The translations under genes and the position numbers were made by a program. From an uncultured Eubacteriales bacterium (GTDB lineage Bacteria > Bacillota > Clostridia > Lachnospirales > Bianqueaceae), in the NCBI GenBank assembly GCA_902782895.1, contig CACZPA010000267.1, forward strand, positions 1 through 10,494: DNA of 10,494 nt, written 5' to 3'. This document shows, in pieces, positions 1 through 6,239 of this stretch; within the stretch, counting starts at the first letter, position 1; every line of letters starts with the position of its first letter. The notes under the pieces were generated by a model. That model was not told the origin of the DNA. It saw only the letters and a program-made list of their open reading frames with translations, and did no database searches.

Positions 1-1
1 C

Positions 2-145
2 AAGAATCTGTCTTATCTGATGTCCTTCTTCACCTACGGTTATTTCGGCATCATCTATCAGTGGATCAAATACGGCTTTGATGAAACGCCGGAACAGATC
101 AAGGCCCACATTGACGCTGCCATCTTTTCGGCAGCAAACAAATGA
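2..145 (+). CDS. TetR/AcrR-type transcriptional regulator, C-terminal end only (5' cut by window edge)
   Basis: The frame is open from the first bases and ends in TGA at 143-145, giving 47 residues of a C-terminus. It contains FFTYGYFGIIYQWIKYGF followed by DETPEQI. This aromatic 'YG..GI...W...G...TPE.I' pattern is typical of the last helices of TetR/AcrR-family ligand-binding domains, which form the dimer interface. The DNA-binding half lies outside the window, so neither ligand nor target genes can be read. Nothing in the window links it to the sugar genes, which are transcribed towards it from far downstream. Family assignment is by pattern recognition; a different small helical regulator is possible. 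Confidence 0.7.
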   Translation, partial: KNLSYLMSFFTYGYFGIIYQWIKYGFDETPEQIKAHIDAAIFSAANK

Positions 146-327
146 CACAACGACATTTCATCATTTCCACACTTTGCTTCCGGGATGGGCAATATCACTG
201 CACCGGGCTGACTTTCAAAGAAGGATTCACCTCCAAAGAGTTCATGTGGAGGTATATTGCAAAGGAGGACGCCGATAATCTTTATATGATCCGCACCCAC
301 TTTGCACCCACCACTTGTTTTGAATAA
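142..327 (+). CDS. small frame overlapping the regulator stop (ATGA), unrecognised, doubtful
   Basis: A 61-codon frame begins with ATG overlapping the upstream TGA (ATGA, 142-145), the classical layout of translational coupling, and ends in TAA. The middle (LTFKEGFTSKEFMWRYIAKE) looks protein-like. There is no Shine-Dalgarno sequence before the start, I recognise no family, and the C-terminus runs into a repeated GCACCCAC motif. It may be a tiny coupled gene, the remnant of a decayed one, or a chance frame. I lean to remnant or chance. Confidence 0.2.
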   Translation: MTQRHFIISTLCFRDGQYHCTGLTFKEGFTSKEFMWRYIAKEDADNLYMIRTHFAPTTCFE

Positions 328-370
328 GAACCGCCGAATTGTATGATTACTGGTGTCCTAACGCACATCG

Positions 371-408
371 GTACACAGGCTATGATAAAATAGCCTGTGT
401 ACTTTTTT
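371..408 (+). terminator. rho-independent terminator, plus strand
   Basis: A perfect 12-base inverted repeat (GTACACAGGCTA at 371-382, TAGCCTGTGTAC at 391-402) with an 8-base loop is followed at once by six T at 403-408. This is a textbook intrinsic terminator for plus-strand transcription. It would end the transcript of the TetR-type gene and the small frame after it, whose stops lie about 225 and 43 bases upstream. Confidence 0.85.
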
Positions 409-446
409 GCGAATCTACCGGGGAAAGCACTTGATACAAGCGGAAA

Positions 447-495
447 GCGAGACAGGTGGGTGCAAACTTGCATCTGCCTGTCTCGCATTTTCGTT
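447..495 (+). terminator. second, long hairpin with T-rich tail, plus strand
   Basis: The arms 447-465 and 468-486 pair over up to 19 positions: ten perfect outer pairs (GCGAGACAGG/CCTGTCTCGC), then an inner part whose three non-Watson-Crick positions are all G-U wobbles when read as plus-strand RNA. Read as minus-strand RNA the same positions become A-C mismatches, which favours function in the plus-strand transcript. The tail ATTTTCGTTTTA is T-rich but interrupted. It is probably a back-up terminator behind the one at 371-408; a structured small RNA end is an alternative. Confidence 0.55.
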
Positions 496-549
496 TTATT
501 CGGCTTTTGGACTCGGGTTGGGCTTTCCATATATGCACCCACCCCTTAT

Positions 550-583
550 ACCTTTTGGCGTTTCTCTAGATACGCCAAAAGGT
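550..583 (-). terminator. hairpin just after vsr, probable terminator
   Basis: A perfect 12-base inverted repeat (ACCTTTTGGCGT at 550-561, ACGCCAAAAGGT at 572-583) with a 10-base loop starts one base beyond the vsr stop codon on the minus strand. There is no proper T-run on either side, so as an intrinsic terminator it is weak. Its position directly behind vsr suggests a 3'-end structure for that transcript. Confidence 0.45.
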
Positions 584-584
584 G

Positions 585-1063
585 TTACTCTGTGCCTATT
601 TCTTCAAAGTCCATTTCTCCCAGGGCGTTGCTATCAGAAATCATTTGATCGAATATGCATTCCTCAATCACTGCAATGCAAGTCTCCACATTTTTCTGGA
701 TTTCACTTCCCCAAAAACGAATCACTATCCAGCCCATGTTCAGTAGAGCAAGATTGTTCTCCTTGTCTCGTTCCATGTTGCGAAGAATCTTTTTTCCCAG
801 AATTCTGGATTTGATCCCTTCAGAAGACGGGGGCGGAGAACAGTGTACCAATCTTTACCATGGAAGAAATCGCTGTCGCAGAATATAGCAATCCTCTGTT
901 TTGTTAGTGCTATATCCGGCTTCCCTGGCAGCTTTTGGAAATTCTTGCGATACCGGTAACCTCTTTTCCAAAGCGCTTTTCTAAGCTTAATTTCGATTGA
1001 TGTATCTTTTGATCGAATGTTCGACATCGCCTTATGGCGTTGCTCCTTTGACAAACGGTCCAT
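585..1063 (-). pseudogene. vsr: very short patch repair (Vsr) DNA mismatch endonuclease, frameshifted
   Basis: Vsr nicks DNA 5' of T in T:G mismatches produced by deamination of 5-methylcytosine. The N-terminal part reads MSNIRSKDTSIEIKLRKALW, then KLPGKPDIAL (Asp50 by position matches the catalytic Asp of the family) and FFHGKDW with the conserved His. After NPEFWEK (about residue 91) this frame runs into nonsense and stops at 740. The family sequence resumes in the next frame as KILRNMERDKENNLALL and MGWIVIRFWG, ending at 585. One extra base in the run of six A (T at 790-795 on the plus strand) restores a single frame of about 159 codons, the usual Vsr length. Start ATG at 1061-1063 has a GAGG-type RBS nine bases upstream. 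It is either a true pseudogene or a homopolymer sequencing error. No partner C5 methyltransferase lies in the window. Confidence 0.88.
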
Positions 1064-1121
1064 CTAGTGCGCCTCAATTCAAAACTATCAGTCCTGAGTT
1101 TTGCAAGTGGAATTATGAAGC

Positions 1122-1538
1122 CTATTGGATTATTTCATCGATAATAAAAAGCCCTTCATTCCCGTAAGCCTGCAAAACAACGCTTGATCCGACTGCTTTA
1201 CCTAGAAAGGCTTTCTGCGCCGGGTATTTCTCCGTATCGATAATAAAGGTCTTCCGCTGCTGTGAACCTTGAATATGTACGACAACCTTGCACCCATCTA
1301 TAACAACTTTTTTGGGGTCGATTGTGGGATTCTGATTTTCTACGGGGAGCGGAGTCTCCGGCCCGGCCTCTTTTTGTCGAGCAGCTTCAATGTTTTGAAA
1401 CCAGCGAATAAATAGAGGCTTGTAAACCACGAGTTCAATGACATTGCTTGTATGCCGCATTACAATGGCGAACAAATCGTCAAAGGAGGTGAACACAGCA
1501 AGGATAGTCAGGAAAAACCATGATCGTGTTGATCCCAA
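1122..1538 (-). CDS. hypothetical protein with GreA/GreB C-terminal-like end, possibly a 5'-truncated remnant
   Basis: The frame ends 58 bases before vsr on the same strand. The coordinates use the furthest upstream standard start (TTG, 1536-1538), which has no RBS. The first ATG is at 1460, also without RBS. The frame stays open to the in-frame TAA at 1590-1592 and still looks protein-like there (YRAETIGSNFETK), so the true 5' end may be lost. The last 65 residues (VVIDGCKVVVHI, KTFIID, KAFLGKAVGSSVVL, LFIIDEI) resemble the C-terminal domain of GreA/GreB-like proteins: a small beta-rich fold with a 'LGK.VG..V' turn, also found as an appendage on other proteins. I do not recognise the N-terminal half (IELVVYKPLFIRWFQNIEAA). 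Function is unknown. Neighbouring a broken vsr, it may be a leftover of a restriction or repair island. Confidence 0.4.
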   Translation of the reverse strand: MGSTRSWFFLTILAVFTSFDDLFAIVMRHTSNVIELVVYKPLFIRWFQNIEAARQKEAGPETPLPVENQNPTIDPKKVVIDGCKVVVHIQGSQQRKTFIIDTEKYPAQKAFLGKAVGSSVVLQAYGNEGLFIIDEIIQ

Positions 1539-1631
1539 CTTCGTCTCGAAATTCGACCCAATTGTTTCTGCCCGGTAGGATTCAATTATTTATGGTATCC
1601 TTGCCGACCGCATTGCGTTTTTTACGGTAGA

Positions 1632-1656
1632 TTGAGGATATGTTTTGTGGTATAAT
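1632..1656 (+). promoter_or_regulatory. extended -10 promoter for nagA
   Basis: TGGTATAAT at 1648-1656 is a perfect extended -10 (TGnTATAAT). No good -35 box sits at 17 bases; TTGAGG at 1632-1637 is only 13 bases upstream and is likely too close. The extended -10 could make up for this. Transcription would start near 1663, giving a leader of about 65 bases. I found no clear CcpA (cre) or NagR-type palindrome around it. Confidence 0.65.
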
Positions 1657-1712
1657 TCAATAAAAATGTCAGGCAGAGCCACAAGATGGCAGCAGATAGG
1701 ATAGTTTTTTTC

Positions 1713-1718
1713 AGGAGG
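1713..1718 (+). promoter_or_regulatory. ribosome binding site of nagA
   Basis: A full AGGAGG lies eight bases before the ATG at 1727 and fixes the nagA start. Confidence 0.85.
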
Positions 1719-1726
1719 CAGGTTTC

Positions 1727-2857
1727 ATGCTTTTTACCAATGCCAGGGTATTTTTTGCCGAGCGGGGCTTTGTCTCAGCATCCTTCCGGGTAGAAAACGG
1801 CATTTTCACGGATTTCCTGCCGCCCGGGACAAGTGAGCCTGGCGCTGTGGACCTGGATGGTGCCTGGGTCATCCCCGGGCTTATCGACATCCATACGCAC
1901 GGCAATTGCGGCGTTGACTTCTCCGACGGCGACTATGAGGGGCTGAAAACCATGGCCGCCTTTCTGCTCAGACACGGTGTGACGGGTTTTGCCCCCGCGT
2001 CCATGACTCTGCCTTATGAAGTGCTGGACAGGGCTTTTTTCGCCGCACACCGCTTCTGCGTCGAGCAGCCGGAAAACTGCGCGAGGCTCCTGGGTATCCA
2101 TATGGAGGGGCCTTTCTTCTCGGAGAAAAAGAAAGGAGCTCAAAATGCGGCGTATCTTCGTATGCCGGACTTTGTCGCTTTCAAGAAGCTCTATGAAAAC
2201 TGCGGAGGTCTGATCCGCATTGTGGATCTGGCGCCGGAATTGCCGGGCGCAGCGGACTTTGCCGAAAGGGCCTCCGGATTCTGCACCGTGTCGGCGGCCC
2301 ATACTGATGCAAGCTACGAGGAGGCACGCGCCGTATATGAGGCCGGCGCCTCACACCTTACCCATTTATTCAACGCCATGCCAGCCATCCACCACCGCCG
2401 GCCGGGCGTCATCGGCGCCGCGTCTGAGCGGAAAAACGTCTATGCTGAGCTCATCTGCGACGGACAGCATGTGCATGAAAGCGCCGTGAGGATGGGCTTC
2501 AAGCTATTCCCCGAGCGGATCTGTCTGATCTCGGACTCGCTGCGCTGCTGCGGAATGCCTGACGGCGAGTACGAACTGGGCGGCCAGGCGGTGTTTCTGG
2601 CTGACGGGATCGCACGGCTGGCAGACGGGACCATCGCCGGCTCCGCCTCTACGCTCTTTGACTGTCTGCGTAAAGCCATCGCTTTCGGTGTCGACCGCGA
2701 CGAGGCCATCCGGGCGGCGACCCTAAACCCGGCGAAGCAGTTGGGCTGTGATGACCGCTTCGGTTCCATTGCCGTGGGGAAACGGGCGGATTTCCTGGTC
2801 TGCGGCACAGCGCTTAGTCTGAAAACAGTATATCTTGGCGGGGGCGCGCTGCAATAA
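1727..2857 (+). CDS. nagA: N-acetylglucosamine-6-phosphate deacetylase
   Basis: This cytoplasmic amidohydrolase-superfamily enzyme removes acetate from GlcNAc-6-phosphate to give glucosamine-6-phosphate for NagB. At 376 residues it has the normal NagA length. The metal and active-site motifs appear in order: GLIDIHTHG (His56, His58), HMEGPFFSEKKKGAQ (Glu127), SAAHTDA (His192), HLTHLFNAMP (His213), ELICDGQHVH, the catalytic Asp270 in LISDSLR, and AGSASTL near 305. The C-terminal NPAKQLG plus GSIAVGKRADF is the standard amidohydrolase ending. The catalytic-loop sequence SDSLRCCG differs from the common TDAM..G, but the Asp is kept. The gene has its own promoter and RBS and faces the hexosamine kinase/mutase operon, ending at a shared terminator. 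The product of that operon's mutase would be its substrate. No nagB is visible here. Confidence 0.95.
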   Translation: MLFTNARVFFAERGFVSASFRVENGIFTDFLPPGTSEPGAVDLDGAWVIPGLIDIHTHGNCGVDFSDGDYEGLKTMAAFLLRHGVTGFAPASMTLPYEVLDRAFFAAHRFCVEQPENCARLLGIHMEGPFFSEKKKGAQNAAYLRMPDFVAFKKLYENCGGLIRIVDLAPELPGAADFAERASGFCTVSAAHTDASYEEARAVYEAGASHLTHLFNAMPAIHHRRPGVIGAASERKNVYAELICDGQHVHESAVRMGFKLFPERICLISDSLRCCGMPDGEYELGGQAVFLADGIARLADGTIAGSASTLFDCLRKAIAFGVDRDEAIRAATLNPAKQLGCDDRFGSIAVGKRADFLVCGTALSLKTVYLGGGALQ

Positions 2858-2910
2858 GCGACCCCATACGGTATTTAACAGCAGACGATCAGTCTTACAA
2901 CGCCAGAAAA

Positions 2911-2951
2911 CCCCGGACAGCGGAAGCATGCTTCCGACTGTCCGGGGTTTT
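2911..2951. terminator. bidirectional terminator between nagA and the phosphohexomutase gene
   Basis: The arms CCCCGGACAG (2911-2920) and CTGTCCGGGG (2938-2947) enclose a second perfect palindrome (CGGAAGCATGCTTCCG, 2921-2936), making one very long GC-rich stem with a single unpaired A at 2937. TTTT follows on the plus strand (2948-2951) and AAAA precedes it (2907-2910), which reads as TTTT for minus-strand transcripts. It therefore ends both nagA (stop 53 bases upstream) and the convergent operon (stop at 2985). Confidence 0.9.
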
Positions 2952-2984
2952 AATGCGCTCGCAAAACATTTCTCGCCGATCAAA

Positions 2985-4418
2985 TCACAGCTTTTTCAAA
3001 TACGCTTTCCAGATCTCGATATAGGCCTCTGCCTGTTCCCGCTCGGCAGCTTCCGCAAAGATCCTCAGCAGCGGCTCCGTCCCGGAGGGACGGCAGATGA
3101 CGAACGAGTCATCGGCAAAATAGAGCTTGCAGCCGTCGATGAAATTCGTCCTCACATAGCCGGGCTCGAACCACGGGAGTTCCTTTTCCGTCAGCAACCC
3201 CTGCTTTCCGCGCTCGAACAGCGCCTGTAGCGATTCCTTCTGTCCGTCTGCCAGCGGCGCATTGTATTCGACCAGCACGCTGTTACCGAAGCGCGCCTTG
3301 AGGTCACCGATCATGGCGCTTGGCGTCAGCCCGGTCTTGCAGATCATCTCCACAAACAGGGCAGCCGCATAGATCGAGTCCTTTCCGTGGATATGTCCGC
3401 GCACTGTCAGACCTCCGGAGGATTCCCCACCTAGAACGGCGTCCACTTCGTCCATCTTGGACGAAATATACTTGAACCCGACCGGCACCTCGTAGCATTT
3501 TTCTCCGAGCGCGCCGGCAACGCGATCCAGCAGATGGGTCGTGGCCAGGTTTCTCACCACCGGCCCGTGCCAGCCCTTGTACTCATGGAGATAATAATAC
3601 AGCAGTACCAGAATGTCGTTGGCGGAGATATACTCACCGTTGGAATCGATGATCCCCAGTCTGTCCCCGTCTCCGTCGATTCCAAGCCCAAGGTCATAGC
3701 CGCCGGCTTCAACCTGGAATGCCAGCATCTGGAGTGTGCGCTCCGTCGGGGCAGGCATCATGCCGCCGAAGAATGCATCCTTATTGCCGTTTATCTGATC
3801 GATCGTGCAGCGCGTTGTGTGAAAGATTACATTCAGCGGATAGCTCGATGAGCCGTGCATTGAATCAAACAGCAGCCGTGGGCCGGCCCTGCGAATCGCT
3901 TCGACGTCAAGAATCGCCAGAATATCATCCAGAAAATCATTGAAGGGGTTGCGTATGTATTCGATGATCCGGCAACGCAAAGCCGCTTCAAAATCGATCG
4001 TTTGAATATGACCGGCTTCCGAGCAGCGCCTCTCGAGGTTTTCCGTCACGCTGACAGGAGCGTCCCGGCCTTCTTCAACGATCACCTTTATCCCGTTATA
4101 ATTGGAAGGATTATGGGATGCCGTAACCTCCAGACCGTAATGCAGGCCCTGTTTTTTTACGATATGCATAATAAGCGGCGTAGGCGCGCTTCGCGGCAGC
4201 AGCCAGACCTTGATCCCGTTCCCCGCGAGGACGACAGCAAGCCATTTGGACGCCGTGTCCGACAGAAAGCGGCGATCATATCCGATCACGACCGGCTTAT
4301 CGCTCTCACCAAGGTCGTTGATGCGATCAGACAAAGCCTGCGCGATCAACTGGATATTGGCCATCTGAAAATCTTTCCCGATCTCTGCCCGCCATCCGCC
4401 TGTACCGAATCGAATCAT
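2985..4418 (-). CDS. alpha-D-phosphohexomutase (phosphoglucomutase/phosphomannomutase family), likely acting on GlcNAc-1-P
   Basis: All four signature loops of the family are present: TASHNPSNYNGIK with the phosphoserine (Ser101 from the chosen start), GIDGDGDRLG for Mg2+ (Asp248, 250, 252), the sugar-specificity loop GGESSGG (330-336) and the phosphate-binding loop RPSGTEPLLRIF (443 onward). The 477 residues are a normal length. ATG at 4418 is chosen because the family begins IRFGTGGWRA and a purine-rich AGGACGGGG precedes it; GTG at 4445 and ATG at 4442 lack an RBS. Family members interconvert the 1- and 6-phosphates of glucose, mannose or N-acetylglucosamine. Specificity cannot be read from sequence, but its position directly behind the HexNAc 1-kinase gene (27 bases apart) and facing nagA points to GlcNAc-1-P to GlcNAc-6-P. 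It is the last gene of the operon. Confidence 0.9.
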   Translation of the reverse strand: MIRFGTGGWRAEIGKDFQMANIQLIAQALSDRINDLGESDKPVVIGYDRRFLSDTASKWLAVVLAGNGIKVWLLPRSAPTPLIMHIVKKQGLHYGLEVTASHNPSNYNGIKVIVEEGRDAPVSVTENLERRCSEAGHIQTIDFEAALRCRIIEYIRNPFNDFLDDILAILDVEAIRRAGPRLLFDSMHGSSSYPLNVIFHTTRCTIDQINGNKDAFFGGMMPAPTERTLQMLAFQVEAGGYDLGLGIDGDGDRLGIIDSNGEYISANDILVLLYYYLHEYKGWHGPVVRNLATTHLLDRVAGALGEKCYEVPVGFKYISSKMDEVDAVLGGESSGGLTVRGHIHGKDSIYAAALFVEMICKTGLTPSAMIGDLKARFGNSVLVEYNAPLADGQKESLQALFERGKQGLLTEKELPWFEPGYVRTNFIDGCKLYFADDSFVICRPSGTEPLLRIFAEAAEREQAEAYIEIWKAYLKKL

Positions 4419-4445
4419 CTTACACCCCGTCCTATCCTGCATCAC

Positions 4446-5555
4446 TCACATATATTTTTCGATAATCTGTCTGATCTCTTCCTGCCGCGCTTCCATCTCC
4501 TCGACCAGCCGCATCTGCGTTCTGGTGCGAATCAGGTTGTGCTCGGGGTAAGCGGTCTTGTAGTAAACGTCGCCTTCCAGATAGTCCGTCAGAAAACGTA
4601 CCGCCTGCTCATAGGTAATCCCCAGCGCGCCCATGGGAAGGATCTCGATCTCGTGCCGGGTCAGCTTGCCGCTGCAGCCTTCGATAAAGCCTTTTGTGTA
4701 GGCCTCATAGCGCTCGAGATCGCAATGGACTTTGGAAAGGTCCTTTTCATCTTCGTCCGCCGTGCTCGCTCCGCTGCGGATGGCGTCGCCGAAGTCATTC
4801 ATCGAGAAGCCCGGCATGACCGTATCCAGGTCAATCACACAGATGGCTTTTCCAGTCTCTCGGTCAATGAGAAGGTTGTTCAGCTTGGTATCATTGTGCG
4901 TAACGCGCAGGGGGATCTCTCCGCGGTCATAGCTGTCCATGGAGTACCTGGCCAGCTTTTCCCGTTCCAGTATGAAGGCGATCTCCTTTTCGCATTCCTT
5001 CACGCGTCCGGCAAGGTCCTTCTTCAAAACGGTCTTGAAACGCTCGAAGCGGCTGCGGGTATCGTGGAAGCCGGGGATCGTGTAGTACAGGCTGTCTGCC
5101 GGATAGTCGGACAACTGGCTCTGGAAATGTCCGAAGGCTAGGCCCGTCACATACAGATCATCCGGCGAATCCGCCGTATCCCGGCTGATCGTATTCTCAA
5201 TATACCGCGAGATACGCCAGTATTCCCCGTCGCCGTCGAGGTAATAGTACTTCCCGTTGAGAGCAGGCACAAAGCAGAGAACTTCCCGCTCCGGGTCTCC
5301 GCCGGACGACTTGATCTTCTTTCGAAGATGCTCTGTAACGCGGACCGCGTTCTCCATCAGCTCATCCGGATGGTGGAAGACATACTTGTTGATCTTCTGC
5401 AGCACGTATTTGTCCGTCCTTCCGTCCTGCTCATAGACTAGGAGAAAGGTGTCGTTGATATGCCCGTTGCCAAAGGGATCCGCCAATCTCAGGATCCCCC
5501 CGAACCCATAATAAGCAGTTATCTGCGAAAAAACATCATTTTCCGAAAGACGCAT
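4446..5555 (-). CDS. nahK: N-acetylhexosamine 1-kinase (NahK/LnpB type, APH phosphotransferase family)
   Basis: The 369-residue protein is close in length to Bifidobacterium NahK (LnpB), which phosphorylates GlcNAc and GalNAc at C1 with ATP. From memory of that protein, shared landmarks include DPFGNGHINDTF near the N-terminus, the FHDT segment, IPLRVTHNDTKLNN (catalytic-type Asp222), VIDLDTVMPG (metal-binding Asp242/244), GASTADEDEKDL, RFLTDYLEGDVY and the YPEHNLIRTRTQ stretch. These go beyond generic aminoglycoside-kinase motifs and support the subfamily. Start ATG at 5555 is chosen for the AGGAG seven bases upstream; the in-frame ATG at 5582 has no RBS. It lies 54 bases after the CBM9-like gene and 27 before the mutase. 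In bifidobacteria its partner is a GH112 phosphorylase, which is not seen here. Anomeric phosphorylation is confidently inferred; whether GlcNAc or GalNAc is preferred is not. Confidence 0.88.
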   Translation of the reverse strand: MRLSENDVFSQITAYYGFGGILRLADPFGNGHINDTFLLVYEQDGRTDKYVLQKINKYVFHHPDELMENAVRVTEHLRKKIKSSGGDPEREVLCFVPALNGKYYYLDGDGEYWRISRYIENTISRDTADSPDDLYVTGLAFGHFQSQLSDYPADSLYYTIPGFHDTRSRFERFKTVLKKDLAGRVKECEKEIAFILEREKLARYSMDSYDRGEIPLRVTHNDTKLNNLLIDRETGKAICVIDLDTVMPGFSMNDFGDAIRSGASTADEDEKDLSKVHCDLERYEAYTKGFIEGCSGKLTRHEIEILPMGALGITYEQAVRFLTDYLEGDVYYKTAYPEHNLIRTRTQMRLVEEMEARQEEIRQIIEKYM

Positions 5556-5570
5556 TTGTTTCTCCTGTTC

Positions 5571-5603
5571 CGGACAAGTCATCCGACAAGGCAGACATGT
5601 CCG
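5571..5603 (-). repeat. imperfect inverted repeat in the gap before nahK
   Basis: CGGACAAGTC (5571-5580) and GACATGTCCG (5594-5603) pair over ten positions with one mismatch, in the 54-base gap between the CBM9-like gene and nahK. It has no T-run, so it is not an intrinsic terminator. A processing or mRNA-stabilising structure is possible, as is chance. Confidence 0.3.
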
Positions 5604-5609
5604 CTCTGT

Positions 5610-6239
5610 TCAGTTTTGGTGTGGATCCGAAACAAGCACCAACTCGCCGAAATAATCGGGACGGTGGAAATCCAACGGCTCAACCTTTACCGGATTCCAC
5701 ATACCGAAATGGGGCGCGGCCGTTTCATCCCCGCACTTATAGAAATTCCCACGCAGCCGGTCCCCCGGCTGAAAGCTGTTCTTGCCGAAGACCTTTACGA
5801 CCAACGCCAGCGGGACGAAGTAGTCGATCTGCCAGTGATCCGGCAGGATTCGGACCTCCGCCGTCGGACGGATCTCCACGCCGAGCTCGGACAGTGTCAT
5901 GCGCACATACCGGTCCTTTCCGTACTTGCAATGGAGTGTACCGGCGGCGTTTCCCTCCAGATTGAGGTAGCAGTCCCCCTTTTCCGGAGCGAAGTTGACG
6001 AACCACTCCAGGCAGCTGTCCTTGTATACGTCGCAGTCGGCGGTCCGTTCGTCCGCTTTCGGCTCCGTCTCCCAACACTTCATCCGGGCGAGAAAGCCCT
6101 TCCCCCGCACATAGACCATAGCCGCAGTTGTGCGCGGCCGATAACAGTTGCCCGTCGGATAAAAGCAGCTCACCTCCACTGTCGGGGCGGATCTGATCTC
6201 CGCCCCCGTGGATACGATACGTACCTTATACGTCTCCAT
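5610..6239 (-). CDS. carbohydrate-binding CBM9-like domain protein
   Basis: This is a stand-alone 209-residue domain. Recognisable landmarks of the CBM9-like family are DSCLEWFVNFAPE (74-86), YLNLEGNAAGTL, WQIDYFVPL (136-144), GNFYKCGDETAAPHFGMWN (164-182) and DFHRPDYFGEL (190-200). Relatives occur as beta-sandwich sugar-binding modules on secreted glycosidases and also as single-domain proteins in glycan loci. No signal peptide is present, so this one should be cytoplasmic, which is odd for a module that usually tethers enzymes to polymers. Its start overlaps the end of the amidohydrolase gene by 14 bases, so the two are probably translationally coupled; the RBS is weak. It may bind an imported oligosaccharide or assist the neighbouring enzymes. 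No catalytic role can be read. Confidence 0.75.
   Translation of the reverse strand: METYKVRIVSTGAEIRSAPTVEVSCFYPTGNCYRPRTTAAMVYVRGKGFLARMKCWETEPKADERTADCDVYKDSCLEWFVNFAPEKGDCYLNLEGNAAGTLHCKYGKDRYVRMTLSELGVEIRPTAEVRILPDHWQIDYFVPLALVVKVFGKNSFQPGDRLRGNFYKCGDETAAPHFGMWNPVKVEPLDFHRPDYFGELVLVSDPHQN

Larger units (their letters stand above)
293..543. repeat. GCACCCAC motif, three direct copies and one inverted copy
   Basis: The 8-mer GCACCCAC occurs at 293-300, 304-311 and 535-542 on the plus strand, and inverted (GTGGGTGC) at 456-463. The match is longer between 301-312 (TTTGCACCCACC) and 455-466, its exact 12-base reverse complement. The inverted copy lies inside the stem of the hairpin at 447-486. 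Four copies of one 8-mer in 250 bases is more than expected by chance. The role is unknown; see findings. Confidence 0.45.

Noticed and set aside
58..300. Minus-strand frame of 80 codons over the regulator end.
   Set aside because: It is antisense to the conserved TetR-type C-terminus and shows no protein family features.
407..814. Plus-strand frame of 135 codons over the hairpin region and vsr.
   Set aside because: It runs through two hairpins and antisense to the conserved C-terminal half of vsr, with no RBS or recognisable motif.
1484..1500. A very strong Shine-Dalgarno-like AAAGGAGGTGAACA on the plus strand; on the minus strand TCACCTCCTTT, like the 3' end of 16S rRNA.
   Set aside because: No start codon lies at a suitable distance on the plus strand, and the minus-strand sequence before it does not resemble 16S rRNA. 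It is an 11-base coincidence inside the short frame.
2911..2947. Possible CRISPR repeat or mobile-element end because of the long palindrome.
   Set aside because: It is present once only, lies between convergent genes and has T-runs on both sides, which fits a terminator better.
4002..5141. Long open frame of 379 codons on the plus strand opposite the mutase and kinase genes.
   Set aside because: It lies antisense to two clearly recognised genes, crosses their boundary, and shows no family motifs; it is a shadow of codon bias.
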